Positions 22,805 to 35,800 of a DNA stretch of 64,000 bases are shown one piece after another. This DNA is from Sclerotinia nivalis (taxonomy: Eukaryota > Ascomycota > Leotiomycetes > Helotiales > Sclerotiniaceae), in the NCBI GenBank assembly GCA_029531795.1, contig JAPEIS010000001.1, positions 4,402,001 to 4,466,000 on the forward strand, given 5' to 3'. The notes beneath the pieces were generated by a model, which had not been told where the DNA came from, made no database searches, and was given only the letters and a program-made list of their open reading frames with translations. Each line of letters opens with the position of its first letter. Position 1 is the stretch's first letter. The position numbers and the translations under genes are program-made.

Positions 22805-25395
22805 TTATGCTCCACCCCTTTGCTCCGCCTTTCTCAAACTTGCAAAATAGCCCTTGGGCCACGAAGTCAAAAGTTCGCCCTCACTAGGTACCCTCCCAAG
22901 AGTCTCGCATTTTTGTATCACGTTTTGCAAAATTCTGCCTAGCAACTCTTCAGTCATGGGAAAGTGCTTGTCCATATCAATCTCCAGCGGATACAAGAAT
23001 GTATCATCATCCCCTAATAATTCTTCCGCCGATGGTCTCTTATGCTGATCTCTGTTCAAGCAGTTTTTCAGTGTTCGAATAAGAGACGTGGGCACCAGAA
23101 CACCGCCTACTCCATATGTCGGATATTCGATGTCGTAGCTGAAATTTATGATTGCTTGACAGCGCTGCAGTTGGTTTTGGATATGACCGAATGGAGCACG
23201 ACCGTAGGTCATTTGATACAGTATGCAGCCCAAACTCCAAATATCGGATGGTTTTCCCAGTTTCATGAGTTTTGGTTCATTGCGATTTTTTCCGTCAGAA
23301 GCATTGGAATCTATGAGTGATTCGGGAGACATGTAGTTTGGAGTGCCGATTTGTGTTTCACGGTGAACGTTCACGGTTTCTTCAGTTTGAATTGCGTTGG
23401 CGATACCAAAATCTATGAGCTTTAGACGACCTTGAACAAGGACGAAATTGTGAGGTTTGAGATCAGAGTGGACTATGTCATAAGCGTGAACGGCTTGGAG
23501 ACACTCGAGCATTTCTTTCCAGTAGTAGCGCACGAAATTGATATCCAGCTTGGCTTGTTCGGATTTCATGCGTAGATTAAGGATGGTGTTCATATCCAAT
23601 TCACCCATCTCCATAAGCTAGGTAAAAGTTAGTTGATTCTCTTTGCACAGGAAAATATAAACAATATATAACCTACCACACTAAGTATCCCTCTCTCGTC
23701 ATTCAGCTCGTAGTCATATAAATGAATCACTCTTTCCACTGAGCCCAATTTTTTCAATAAATCGATTTCACCCTTGAAACCACGTATAGCCGATTCATCT
23801 GCATCTTCCAAAGAGACCCGCTTCAATGCAAATATCTTCGAGTTCTCTGCCATAACTCGGTACACTTTCGAGCTACCTCCACGTCCAATAACATCCAGGC
23901 GTGTGAATATTTTACCATTGACCTTTAGCCTATTCCTCCGATTATTGGCGTGCGATGTAGTAGCAGCGCCAGCAGTACTAGTAGCTGCTTCTAATACGGA
24001 CATCTTAGGTGGTGGCGGAGCAGGTCTTTGAGGAGTATTCTGACTTCGGACAGCCAGAGGTCGTCTTTCCGGAGACCCAGTAGCACGTACAGAATTCTTG
24101 CCGAAGCTTTCTGGTCGGTGATATTTCTCTGCGCTATTCGTCTGTATCAGAGGCTGCTTATTCCGCTTGAAAGTTGGTGGCGCTTCATTCTCTTGATCAT
24201 GAGTCACAGGAAGACCTGGACGTGGAGCTGGTATCTTGAATACAGGTTGTTGTTGCGACGCGGAGGGAATTGAGCGAGGGTCAGATGTCCGAGAGCTAGA
24301 TAAAGTGGGTGGTGGTGGGGACCTTGAACGCAAGACGGAATTGAGAAGGCCATTCGAGCTAGGAGGACTGCCTGAAGCAGCAAAATCTCTAAACGACGAG
24401 ACTGGAGCTCTTCTAGCTACTTCTAGTTCCGGAGTGGGACTTTTATTCTGGCTTTCCCGCTGCTCGTATTGTGACTCCTGGCTTTGAGGTTCCTGACTAG
24501 ATCCAATATCGTTGCTGTTTGCGTTTTCCTCCATTGGGCTGTGTTCTTCATCTGACTGAGATATCCGCGGTCGTCCTCTCCGAGCTGGGCCTCTCATAAA
24601 TGTACCAAACACTTTAGGAACTACACCTCTCTTGACTCTCATGGAACTCTGTAACCCTATCTCTTCACCATACCTCGAACGGCCAACAGTAGAGGGGTTA
24701 TATCTCGATACACTTCCCTGACTCGCAGCTAAATGTGATCTTGTAACCGTCGAAGGATGTTCTTGTGGCCCATCATTCTCATACCCATCCTCCTGCTGTG
24801 GTGACTCTGGTCTGCCAGATCGTCTCCCGGAAGACCCAATTGAAGATCTCCCGATAGATACTCGTACGGTCCTGGGTACTGGTGCCGGCGTGCTAAGATC
24901 CAATGCGCCCTCCCCCGCTTTTGGTGCCGCTTGTTGTTCATTGTGTTTTTGGACCGCACTGGACAATGAAGCTCCTCTTCGTAAAGTTGAGGAGCCAGGC
25001 GTACCACTCAATCGCACAACTCGTCGCGGATAGGTAGGACTATGTTCATTGCTTCCCATCGGCGATTGGCTCTGTCTCGTAGATGTTCCCAATATACCCG
25101 CACTTTCCGCTCTTGTGTGTGATATATGAGAGGGCTCGGGTGTCGTACGAGTAGTGGAAGGTTCCATAATTGAGGCCTCATCGTTTAGTAAAGCTTTCGT
25201 TAAGGCACTCAACTTCATTGGCATGGGGATTTCGTCATCGGAGCTGTCGTTGAGTGAATAATGTCGAGCTGTTTCTACATCAGGTCTTGTAGAAGATGCT
25301 CGGCTAAGAGGTTGTTTATATGCATTTCGTGAGGCAGGTCTTCGAATGGCTGCGAATTGACTCGAGCTTGTGGGGGTTGGTGAAGCTGTCGCCAT
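22805..25395 (-). CDS. Spindle-checkpoint protein kinase Mps1 (TTK/Mph1)
   Basis: Two exons (complement of 23677-25395 and 22805-23617) encode 843 residues. Mps1 phosphorylates kinetochore Knl1/Spc105 to recruit Bub proteins and also acts in chromosome attachment. The N-terminal 500 residues are a disordered Ser/Pro/Arg-rich regulatory region. The C-terminal kinase has the glycine loop IGRGGSSKVY, the ATP-anchoring lysine K525 (FALKRV), catalytic HSDLKPHN with D625, DFG at 642-644, and activation-segment SPES. HSD in place of HRD, and the sequence IGTPNYMSPES, are Mps1/TTK hallmarks. The 59-bp intron splits the kinase domain between GILSV and LMEMGE. It is divergent from the GDSL hydrolase gene, with 564 bp between starts. 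Assignment is strong. Confidence 0.93.
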
Positions 25396-25959
25396 TGAGA
25401 CGATGTGGTGGAGGATAGGCAGTGAATTGATTGTTGATATTTGTTCGGGATATTTTGTCGAATTATGTAATCTGATTCCTATTAATTACATCCTCTTTTC
25501 GAGCAAAATAGTTGCAGATCTGGGTGATAATGCGCGTGGTATAAAAAAATTGGCGCGTAAAGTTAAGGTTATGAAATGAAGTTGTCGAGACTTTCCAATT
25601 TCGTGGGTTGAAATTTGATTGTTTACATGGCAACCACAACTGGGGCCAGGCAACGGGAGAACCTGCAGAACATCAAAGCACCTCCTTCTCCTCGGTACAA
25701 CCCTTGAATCATGCCTTAGCTCTTGAGTTACATTCATGAAGTACAAAGTTAAATTATTAGAAGTCATTAGTCATTTTCAACACACAGATAAATAGATTTC
25801 CTTCCCTTTTAAAGAACTTTAAACTTAAACCATTTTCACACTTTTACATACAAATCCTCGCAAGTACGTACCTAGTAGACAGTGACATTTTGCCGGTACT
25901 AGACTCCGCTACTCGGGTACATTGGGTGCGGAGTACACAACTTCTCCCCTATCACCATC
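25396..25959. promoter_or_regulatory. Divergent promoter of MPS1 and GDSL hydrolase
   Basis: The 564 bp separate two start codons and must contain both promoters. TTGGCGCGT at 25550-25558, 155 bp above the MPS1 start, resembles E2F/MBF-type G1-S sites (TTSGCGC core), and TGCGCGTGG occurs at 25531. Functional use is not shown. Confidence 0.4.
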
Positions 25960-26781
25960 ATGCTTATTCTGAATCCTGTTCGCATTCTTTGCTTTGGCAA
26001 TTCATTAACGCAGGGGTGGCCATCCAATCATCCATACGCAATTGCATTGGAAGATACCTTTCAGACATCTACACCCTATATTTCGATAAGCACAGATGTG
26101 CAAGGATTGCCCGGAGATCAAGTTGTTAGTCCTCCTGGACACTACCTACCAAGACTAGATATCTTGTGTAAGTGATGTCCCAATCCTTCGGCATAATGGT
26201 TGTGGGGGTGTCTGTGGCGGTATGATGTTGGCGTAGTTGATGATATGAATTTGAACCGTATATTACATACTAATCTGTTATAGACAATGAGATCAAAGCT
26301 CCTTACAGCTGGATGGTAGTACTGGGAGGGACGAATGATCTAACCCAAAATCAAGATGTCGACACCGTCTTTGAGTACTTGATGAAAGTTTGGGATTATG
26401 CTCTTTCTCGAGGCACTCAAGTCTTAGCCTTGACTGTCCCAGAATGTGGCACATGTAGTCCAGAGCTTGACCAACGGAGAGACTATCTAAATGATATGAT
26501 TCGTGCTCATCAAGCCGAGAATTTGTAAGTGTCCCTCTTAAGAGGCCGAGGGTAATGCTGAGCCGCCATCTAGTCATGTGTTTGACCTTCATGATGCTAT
26601 GCCATATTGGAGTATGCCGGAAGAGGAACGCAGCCGCATCTGGACCGATGGTTTACATTTTACAGATGAGGGATATGATCGCATGGGATCTTTGGTTGGT
26701 GGTGAACTTCACAGGTTGATGTCTGGTAGGGAATTAAAGAATGAGCGAGGACAAAAGACTCTGATGTTCCAAAGGAATTGA
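25960..26781 (+). CDS. Small GDSL/SGNH-family hydrolase
   Basis: Three exons (25960-26167, 26284-26524, 26574-26781) encode 218 residues. Block I reads ILCFGNSLTQGW with the nucleophile S15 (GNS instead of GDS). Block III is VVLGGTNDL with the oxyanion Asn, and block V is DGLHFTDEGY with D175 and H178, completing the Ser-Asp-His triad. Family members are esterases, lipases or carbohydrate deacetylases. There is no signal peptide (MLILNPVRILCF is short and enters directly into block I), so it is predicted to be intracellular, and the length is typical of the compact single-domain SGNH enzymes. The substrate cannot be predicted. It is convergent with CSN4, 279 bp away. Confidence 0.88.
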
Positions 26782-27060
26782 GAGCTGACGCGTGGCAAGA
26801 TATTGTGACAAGACTTAGATGCTTGACCGAATTAATGGCTTGAGTTGAGACGCTTCAAAAGGTAGGCGATACACACTTATACGATTGGTAGAGATAGGAA
26901 ATGCTGTATTCTTGCTCATGATGATTATATTCATCTATTGTTCATTAATTTCATAAATGTCATGGTGAATCTCGTCACGCTGAACTCCTCTTTTGGTATG
27001 CAGTGACCACACCTAACGCCAATGTTGTATCGTGTAATTCATCTCGCCTCGTCCCTACTT

Positions 27061-28362
27061 TTATACCACCAAATTCGCAGCGACGAACTCCTAATACATA
27101 TTAGCAAGGCTAGTGAAGAAGATTTGGCATATGCTTACCGGATAAACAAGCTGCAACTCAGAAGTGACTTTCTCAACTTCTTCGGCCACCCCCTGAACAT
27201 TAGCATCCCATCTTCTCAGTTCTATCCCAACAATTCCTTCAGCTCTACCGCTGCCTATCTCTCCAGTAGCTTCTCCACCCACGAACCAAATAACCCTCTC
27301 TACTTGGTCAATTCTGCCAAGTAATCGACCTTGTTCAATCATGCTCGCGGTAGTCTCCTCGGCCTTATCCGCATCAAGATTCAATATGTCCCCCAGGGCT
27401 TCGAAGCTAATGTTGTTGTACAATCTCGATGCAGCTCTCAAGTTGTGCTCCACAACTGCCCTTTGCAATACCGTAGTACCGTCTTGCGTCTTTGCCAGTT
27501 GATGTTGGGCTAGACCTTCTGCAAACTTAGAAACTTCATCGGGGGACAATAGGCGATCCAGGAACATCTTTTCTAAGATACCAAACTCTTCTAAGCCGGC
27601 AGCTCGCTCATCCTTGTATAATCTTCCCAAGGCACGACTTCGAAGAGGGCCTGCAGGTGCCAGAACAGCACATTTAATGGCCATACTGAGAGTGTGCAAA
27701 CGTTCTTCCTCGGCGATAACTGGCAAGAAACTGATATCCTGGTAGCCCTGAGCAGCAGCCAAAAAATTCCTCCTGGCATCGTGAATACGGGCTTGACTGA
27801 GTTGAAAGTGTAGGTTCAGATCGCGATCGGAGACTGTATATATGACGTTCTTGGCTTTGTTCAGATATTGCTCTGCGAGCGTTGTGTCATCCACCTCGAG
27901 ATAGTTCCGCGTAATACGAATCCAACAACGGACCTTCTCCTCATTCGTGACTTTCCGCTGCGATGATTCGAGAACGATACCAGCTAATATCTTCGCGGCT
28001 GCAAGGTTATCTTCATCATCCTCGTACGCTGTGGCCATCAATTCGCGAATTTGGGCATTTTGTTCTTCAAATGAGGAAGCTTGTTCAGCAAGAGTCGATA
28101 AAGCATGCTCGCCAACTTTAATTTTGGCCTCATTGCTCTTTATGGCTTTAAGCGCATCGACAAATGATATGATAACGGATCGTGTTGCAACTATCCCTAA
28201 AGCATCAACGAATATGGCATCGAAAATGGCGATTAAGTCATCAGGTAACCCTGCTGGTGTAGATGTAAATTGGGCGTTTGTTAGAAGGGTAATATAGCCT
28301 TGTTGTTTTTCTTCTGAGCCTGCAATTTGCTGCAAAGCTTCTGCTGTTTTTTGGGACACCAT
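27061..28362 (-). CDS. COP9 signalosome subunit 4 (Csn4)
   Basis: Two exons (complement of 27139-28362 and 27061-27090) encode 417 residues. The last exon is only 30 bp and supplies the C-terminal EFVAANLVV; without it the protein would run into intron sequence. Csn4 is a PCI-domain scaffold of the complex that removes Nedd8 from cullins; in filamentous fungi this complex controls light-dependent development. The N-terminal two-thirds are TPR/HEAT-like helices (NLAAAKILAGIVLESSQRK, LAEQYLNKAK). The PCI region spans about residues 260-370 (FLDRLLSPDEVSKFAEGL, VVEHNLRAASRLYNNISFE, ASMIEQGRLLGRIDQ). Orthologue-level assignment is secure from NFLAAAQGYQDIS and the PCI sequence. Confidence 0.92.
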
Positions 28363-29188
28363 AATAATTTCACCTTGGTTGTCTCAAAAGTGTGGAGTTT
28401 GAGGTTGTATAAGGAGATTTAAAGTTTATATCGTTGATCAGGCTGAAGTTGTAATGGAGATGGAGCTTAAGGTGGGGGAGCTTCTGGAAGGCTACCAAGC
28501 TTGGACATTTTGTGGACCAATCAAATCCACCATTAAACACGTTGAATTGTAGTATTGCATGTTTGTTCAATGTTGAATATTATCATTTGATACAGGATAT
28601 GGAATATAGATATAGTACAGCAAAGATAATGTGCATAACAAAGCAAGCTAGTGAACATCATATTAGATACATCACAAATCTATAATTAACACCCATAACC
28701 TTCTAAGTTGAGGCACCATTTACTGTAAGTGTGGACCGGCATGGAGAATAAGAACATCATCAAATTTGAATAATCCTGAAATACTGCATTGATTTCTTCT
28801 AAATAGGTAGTGTTGCCAGAATGGGGGACCAAGGGAACTTTCTTGTGTTTTGGTAGAGAAATAGAGGGGCATTCTGAGCTATCTATATCCCATTGATATT
28901 GGGGTGGATGTAGCAAGACAGGTATTGAATGGTTTGAGGATAAAGTGGTGTGCAAATCTCCTTTCTCACTCGTGCAACAGATAAAGCATACTAGAAATGT
29001 GGATTAGAAATCAGAATATTAGGTAAGGCAAACTATATGAAGGGGTATCATTGTGTATTGTATGTCCTCGATGTCAAAACATTGAAGATTATCACAGCCA
29101 AGAGGGGTGAGGTTCCTTGGCTCAACCTTCGCTAAAATTTCAAGGGGTCTTGGTTTAAACACGGTATAATATTCAGGATCTAGCTACT

Positions 29189-29252
29189 ATTCAAGGCATC
29201 TACCATTCAAGGCATCTACCATTCAAGGCATGTACCATTCAAGGTATCTACC
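29189..29252. repeat. Tandem repeat, 4 x 16 bp
   Basis: Four consecutive copies of ATTCAAGGCATCTACC; copies 3 and 4 each carry one substitution. Confidence 0.9.
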
Positions 29253-29850
29253 ACCTACAAAGTTACCAAACTTAACCATTTCCTAGCTATAACATAAGAC
29301 TATTATTTCTGAAATAGGATGAGACACCCAACAAAGAATCTGATACCTGTGAGACTGTTGTCCCTAGTATTAGACCACATTTATGTAATACCGATATTTT
29401 TCCCCTATCAATATGCAACATAGATGTGAAATCCTCGGAACTACAGGTTCCAAGTTAAAATCCTGTTCAGTGAAACTTCGGGAAAGCTTTTTGACAGATA
29501 TTAAGATAACTTACTCCTTGCTGACCCTGAAACTTTAGTATTGAGATTTATCCATTACAAAGTTAGATTCCGGTAATCCTAACTCACTCTACTAAACTAT
29601 TTTCTAGTAAACTAATGAAAGGTACTATAATCAAGAAATAAGCAAAATAAATAACTGGTGTTGAGAGCATGAAAATAAACATGACTAAACCAAAATAAGT
29701 AGAGATTAATGTAAACAAACCATCCATCCTGATCAATGGAAACCCCTCCACAGCCTTGTTTAATACCCCTGAATCTTGAAGGAACCTATGATAATTCAAG
29801 ACAGACAGCTTAAAAGTAAATTTCTTTCATAATATTACAAAAGTAAACAC

Positions 29851-29870
29851 AATCAATCAATCAATCAATC
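29851..29870. repeat. Tetranucleotide microsatellite (AATC)n
   Basis: Five AATC units in a row, upstream of the NTF2-like gene. Confidence 0.85.
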
Positions 29871-30171
29871 AGTCAAGATTATATGAAAGGTTTTGTTATT
29901 ACCCTAATAATTCATCAAAACAAAGTTACGCGTAATTAAGATATTTTTCGCAATAGAAGTTGCGAGCTGATAAACATAAATAACATCTTCCTTCTTTGCT
30001 TTTCCTCTCCCACAAAACCTCCCCTCGTCACATTCACAACACCAACAATCCTTTACCGTCGTGCAATTTGAGACATTCCCATCTGTCATAATTGTCTACG
30101 ACTTCTTCTTCGCATCAACCATCAACCTGCATTTGTTGTGCATTTCATCATAAGTCGTTGCAATCTCAAAG

Positions 30172-31943
30172 ATGTCACTGCAATCTGCTTATAAGCAGTT
30201 TTTAGCTGCTCCAAACCCCTCTTTACTCACGAGTGATGCTTCTCTTCACTTCATTACGACTCTCATTTCTGTTAATGGATCGTCCAATATCGTCAAGCAT
30301 TTAAATGGAGAAGAACATCAACTTAAAAAGAAGGAAGAGACCTTTTTAAACATTGTCGAAGGCACCAGCTCCATTGCCGCTGAAGTTCACACAACCGTTG
30401 AGTTCAAAACATCAGGAGGATCCTACCTACCTGGATTGGATGACAACTTTCTCACTGATCGTACAGTCACCTTTCCAATAGTAAGTTTGGTATCATATGT
30501 TTTACGGCATTCGCATACTAATAATGGCAGATTCACATCGTCAGTTTCGATGCCAACGGCAAGATCCAACAAATCCGACAAAATTGGGACCAAGGTTCAC
30601 TTCTCAAATTGATTGATGTCATCGGAAAGAGTGGGCGAAATTGGCCAATTCGGGATGGAAAAGATCAGATAAAGCTCATCACATCAAGTGTTAGAAGTTT
30701 TGGCACATCGGATGCTGCCTCAAACGTAGACTCTATCGCCCGTGCCAGAGGCAACTCTAATAATGCGACGCGCGATCCGCATGCAAGCCTTTCCTTGTTT
30801 GCCCCCCGACGAGATATTGTGCAAGAGTTCCGTCCAGCTGCTGAACCAACCAGCAAATCAGCAAAGCCAGAACCTCGGGATTATCACGATCTTTTCGTTG
30901 GTAAAGATTCTGCATCTCTCGAAGATGACATCTATCCACCCAAAGCCGGTTCCAAAGCAGGCGCTTCAAGGAAATTTGCTCCATCTAGACTTTTCGATGC
31001 CTACGAGGAACAAGCTACACCAGATAGCCCTGTTCGTGAGGAGTCCAAGGATCCCATGTACCGCCCCAACCCAGCTAGATATGAACATTTCGATTTCACA
31101 GATGCCCCGGAGGAAGAGGAGCCCATTCGACCGGCAAGTAGCAAAAGTAGCAAGAGTCAACATCAAAGCCAATGGGGATTCGATGACTTTCAAACACCAC
31201 AAAAAGTTGTTCCCACCAAAGTTCTTCGCGCGGCTGAAGTTCGTCATTGGGGCAACAGTGATGATGAAGTTTTGGATAGTCCAGTCAGATTCAAGAAGAC
31301 CGAAAAGCCTCGCAAGGATGCTCAACCCCAATTTGAGTTCCTGGATGAAGGCACTCCACAACAAGAACGTCGCATTGTTGGAAGACCTCATGGACAAGGA
31401 CACAACAATGGACTTGGACTCTACAAAGATACTATGTTCGATGATGAAAGTGAAACACCAGCTTCGAAGAAGCAAGTCCCAGCTCTCGCAAATGTCAAGG
31501 ACAGAAACAAGGACTTTGATACGCATTTCACCATGACTGATGACTCACCAGTTGCCGGAAAAGCTCCCGCCCACATGGGAGAAGATAGAGCCAAGGCTGT
31601 GAAGATGATGGGTGCTAACTGGGACACATACGATCAATCTCCCATTGAGAAGAATTCCCGAAAAGAAAACGACCCTTCTTCACCAATTCGATCCAATTCT
31701 ACCAAGGAGCCTTTGTCAGAAAAACACACCGCTTCACAACGCAACCAGAAAAAGACCGGTATCAAGACAATGGGTGATGGTATGGGTGGTAGCAAGGGTG
31801 CAGGCAGAAGCTGGGGATTTGGAGATGATTCTGATGGAGAGGAAGCTGGTGGTCTCAATGGTGTAGGAAGCAAATTTCGCAATGGCCGCCCCGGTAAAGC
31901 ACAAAATCAAAAAGCTAGTGGTGGTGATTTCTGGGATTTCTAA
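30172..31943 (+). CDS. NTF2-like domain protein with long disordered C-terminal tail
   Basis: Two exons (30172-30480, 30531-31943) encode 573 residues. Residues about 5-135 form an NTF2/SnoaL-like cone: SAYKQFLAAPNPSLL, a central strand region (SIAAEVHTTVEFKTSGGSYL), and IHIVSFDANGKIQQIRQNWD, the classic closing strands. The remaining 430 residues are polar and low in hydrophobics, with recurring acidic/aromatic short motifs spaced along the chain (YHDLFVGKD, EHFDFTDAPEEEE, QWGFDDFQTPQK, FDTHFTMTDDSP, SWGFGDD) and the ending GGDFWDF. Such repeats look like short linear binding motifs. I know no assigned function; the tail suggests a scaffold or cytoplasmic adaptor. Start ATG at 30172 lies right at the N-terminal helix. 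It is convergent with the MscS-type gene. Confidence 0.85.
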
Positions 31944-32881
31944 TCCATGGATATCGAAACAGGATTGAGCTGTTGGCTGATTGGTTAAATACGTTTTACG
32001 ATAGATGAGATTATGATCATACAACATCGCTTTCGATTTCAGTTCCGTGTTTAGTGTGGTAGGATTGGGTGTTGATAAGATATTTTGATGAACGATGAGG
32101 AGTCACTACGCGTTCAAGTTGATTTTTCTAGTCTCTTTAGTAGCATTTCTTGAGTGTGTTATTTTCTAATTTGAGGTCAAGGTGGTTCGGTTTGTCTATC
32201 CGTGGTGGTGTTTCTTTGCAACTGCGCATGACAGGATAGACGAGGAGTAGAGGAAGAGGATGCAAGAGCATGCCAGTTGGGAACAACGACTGAGCGGGAT
32301 ACGCTGCGTGTATTTCTTAGTATTATGTATTATTTTGACTTTTAGGGAAATATCAAATACCTATGCATTAAACTTTTTATTAATTTTGATAAACCGTTTC
32401 GACTTGCTTGTGTGAGATTACGCTATAGAATGGAGTTGCACTCATTGTGATGATATGAAATGATTGATATACTAGGTAATTACCGTGAAAATTAATCTTA
32501 ATTCATTACTTTTTAAATCCTGTAGGTGGCTCTTCAGCTAACCTGTCTGTCTTCTCTCTGTTCTGATGTTCTATCATAAAATCTACGCAATAGCCAATAC
32601 TAAGTAAGCCTTACCTTCCTACTAGGTTGGATGGCTCTTCTTAATCTCATCTCATCTATCTATCTAATCTCATCCACGCTATCTATCCACGCTATCTAAT
32701 CTATATTCGTATCGTATCATATCGAAATCGAAATCGAAATCACCCGCTAAATATCATTTTTATCTTGTTCCTCTCCTCGTCCTCTCGGGCCCAAATACAC
32801 ATCCTAACCTAACCTAACTAACGCCAGCTACCCAAGCACCCACAAAAGCACGTCTAGGCGGACCCCCCCACCGCCCCCTCC
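31944..32881. other. Intergenic between convergent genes
   Basis: 938 bp of 3' UTR sequence from both sides. It holds ATCT/ATCC-rich simple repeats at about 32640-32750 and three CCTAAC units at 32803-32820. No gene. Confidence 0.6.
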
Positions 32882-35800
32882 TCACTCCACCGCCCGCGAA
32901 CTCACCATCCCGGACCTCGGATCTATTCTGCCCCGCGCACCCGCTCCAGCCCCGGGACTCGCATTCGCCGTCGTACTCGTACTCCCAGTCGCTTCAGGTA
33001 TATCTCTCAATTCGTTACTATGGATATCTCGCGCGAGCGAATGAAGATGAAGACCTGCTTCTAGTTCATCGAGATTCGTTCCTTCTTCGTCCATGCTGTT
33101 GCTATTTCGATAATTGTAATTACCGGCTGTACTTTTCCCTCTTCGGGAGAAAAATCGATTTAGATGTGTTTGTGCGCGGCCGGAATTGGATGAGGGGACT
33201 TGATTAAGTTGGTTGCCTCTCGAGGAGGAATCTCGGGTTGATTGACGCGCGAGACTTTCTTCGCGGTCGCGAGATTGAGTCTCGCGGCTTGGACGTGATG
33301 GCGGACCAGGGGAGGCAGATGTAAAAGTGACGTCGGGGATGGGAATGCGTGGTTTGGGACGGTCGTCGAAGACGTCGCCGAGATCCATGCCCGAGGACAT
33401 TCCTTGCATGCCGAGGGAGAAATCGACGCGTTTGTTCATTGCGGAGAGGGATTCGCCGCGGCGTCGGGCGTTGGATTGAGAATTGGATGTTCGGCGGCGG
33501 AGGATGGAAGGGTGGGGATTTATGCCTGGAGCGTTTTGCGGTCCGGTTTGTGGTTCGTATTCTCCCATGGGTCCTTGATCGCGAGCGAGAGATCCAGAGC
33601 GTGGACCCGGTCCGAATTCGGATTGTTCGGGATTGGGTTGGTAGGGAGGTGGATAGGCGCCATTGAAGAAGACGGGGTTTTCTTGGGCGAAACCGGCGAG
33701 ACGTTGACGTGGACCTTGAATTCCTAGATCTTCCATTGCGCAGATCATGGCGATGATGAATTTGTTGCGGCGTTGAAGACGTAATAATTCATTTTGCCAA
33801 CTGGATTTGTAGAAGAAGACGACGTTGAACGTGATGGAGTAGTTTTCGTAGATGGTTGTTACTTCGGTGATAATCTTTCCTTGGTACTCCCGTTTTTCGG
33901 TTTGCACGAACTTGACGAGTTCTTCGCGGAGTTGTTCGAGTTGTTCGATGGATGTGCCGAATTTAACGGTGATGGGGACAGCTTCGGCGAGACCACCCGA
34001 GCGCCGCTGATTCAGGATGAAAAGTGTGTTGAGGTAACTGTTCGGAGCTTGCACGACGTGTCCTTCCATCTTTTTGAATTCGGTGAAGAGGAGAGAAATT
34101 TCTTTCACGAAATAATCATCGCCTTGTAATTTGGATCCCGTGTTTCCGTAAATCGTGACTCGGTCACCGACATCGAAAGGATGCTTGACGAAAACGAAGA
34201 TGATGGATTGTAAGAACTCTTGAGCAGTGGCAGTGAACAACCAGGAAAGAGCCAAAACAGATGATCCGGCGGATGTTAAGACACCAGATGCAGAAGTAGA
34301 GATTAAAGAGATGAATACCAATATGGTAATGACTACAACGATAAACAATAGTATATCATCGAGTTTACTGACGACCGAGTCCAAATCTTTGAGCGAGGCA
34401 GTAATTGCTTTGCGTTCTCGTCCAATTTCAACACAAACTGTTTCGAGTTCTTCCATCGAGATATCACCATTCAAATCTTTGTCGAACATGGTAAATGCTG
34501 CTTCGGCTTCTTCCTCATTATCGAAAGCGAGTGTCAAATCCTCCGCAAGAATAGTATCCGAGTCGTCGTGTACAAAAGTTCGGTAAAGTCTCCGAGCAAG
34601 GACTTGAGATCCGGTAGTGGTGTTCAAAAGCTGTAGGATTCTAGAACGTACAATTAGCATCGCCGGGATTCATAGCTGGGGAAATGCTTACACTTGATGT
34701 GGATGAGTACTTGATGTTACAGCCCTTCCGGTGAAATCTCCAGCCACTTTACCCGCGACATCTCCAACTTTGGTGAAGACATTTCTCGCATTTTTCTGCG
34801 CCTTGTTGACATAAACCATTGGAGTACGAACTCCGGACCTAACACCGGCCTGCGCACTATGATCCTCAAAATCCTCATCTTGCTCTTGAATCTTTTCCTT
34901 TGAATATTTGTACAATTTGACCAAACTCTGAATTTGAAATTTGTTGAGTTCAATTCGGTCGGAGTATGTTCGCAAGTGAAAACTGATGGCAATGAGTTGA
35001 ATAATGATTTTTTCGATGAAGTTTAAGGTTGCTCCGACAAAAATGGACACGATGATCTTATTGCAAGTGAGCTCCCAGTCACGAGTTGTTTTGACTCCAT
35101 CAAGATGGTGGTTCTTCATTGTTGGAAGAAAAGAAATTTCAATGGCCAGCCACCAGAAAAACAAGGTTGCTGGAACCTCTAGCGATCTCCCTAAATCTCT
35201 CCATTTCTTGTTGTTATTTGTGAATAAGCTGGAGATCAGGCCCATTGGATACGGGATGCATTTGGCGATGATCTATTGGGAGCAATTAGCGAAGTTTTTC
35301 TTCGGAAATATCAACCTGATTGATTACTCACTCTCGCAAGCCATAAAGTCAACCAGACAATTTCCAACCAAATCCCGAACCAGAAAAGTTTCACACCTCC
35401 AACTGTGGAGTTTTCAAAAAGGAGAAGTCCAAACAAGAGGGGAATTAAAAGTAGTAACATCACCGGCGTGATGTAGACAAAGTATCTAACTAGAATGCTA
35501 GAGCCGTGAACCTTCTTAAAGAACTTGGCAAGTGTCGTGGCAGGATGTGCTGGTGGCCTATATATTTTGGTCTTCTCGTGGATGGGGGTGGTATTGACGT
35601 CGAAATCATCAATGGGTTCTGCACCTCCTCCCCTCGATCTCGACATCAGTGATTTACCCATACTGTGGCCATCTTCCTTCTCTTCGTTTGATATTACGCG
35701 TTCTACTCGGAGCATTTCAAGGTCATCGTCAAGCCGCCGTGATTGCTCTCTTTGTGCTGCAGGAGATAATGGCGATTGACTTCTTTTGCTGAGGTGTTCC

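Larger units (their letters stand above)
28363..30171. other. Intergenic; divergent promoters of CSN4 and NTF2-like gene
   Basis: About 1.8 kb. It contains a 4x16-bp tandem repeat (29189-29252) and an (AATC)n run (29851-29870). Two minus-strand open stretches (28686-28955; 29584-29799, the latter hydrophobic) have no supporting splice or domain evidence. Confidence 0.5.

Noticed and set aside
30966..31526. 186-codon minus-strand open frame
   Set aside because: Antisense shadow of the NTF2-like gene; no recognisable product.
32803..32820. CCTAAC x3 as an interstitial telomere
   Set aside because: Fungal telomeres are usually CCCTAA/TTAGGG; three copies of a different hexamer in a 3' region is a simple repeat.
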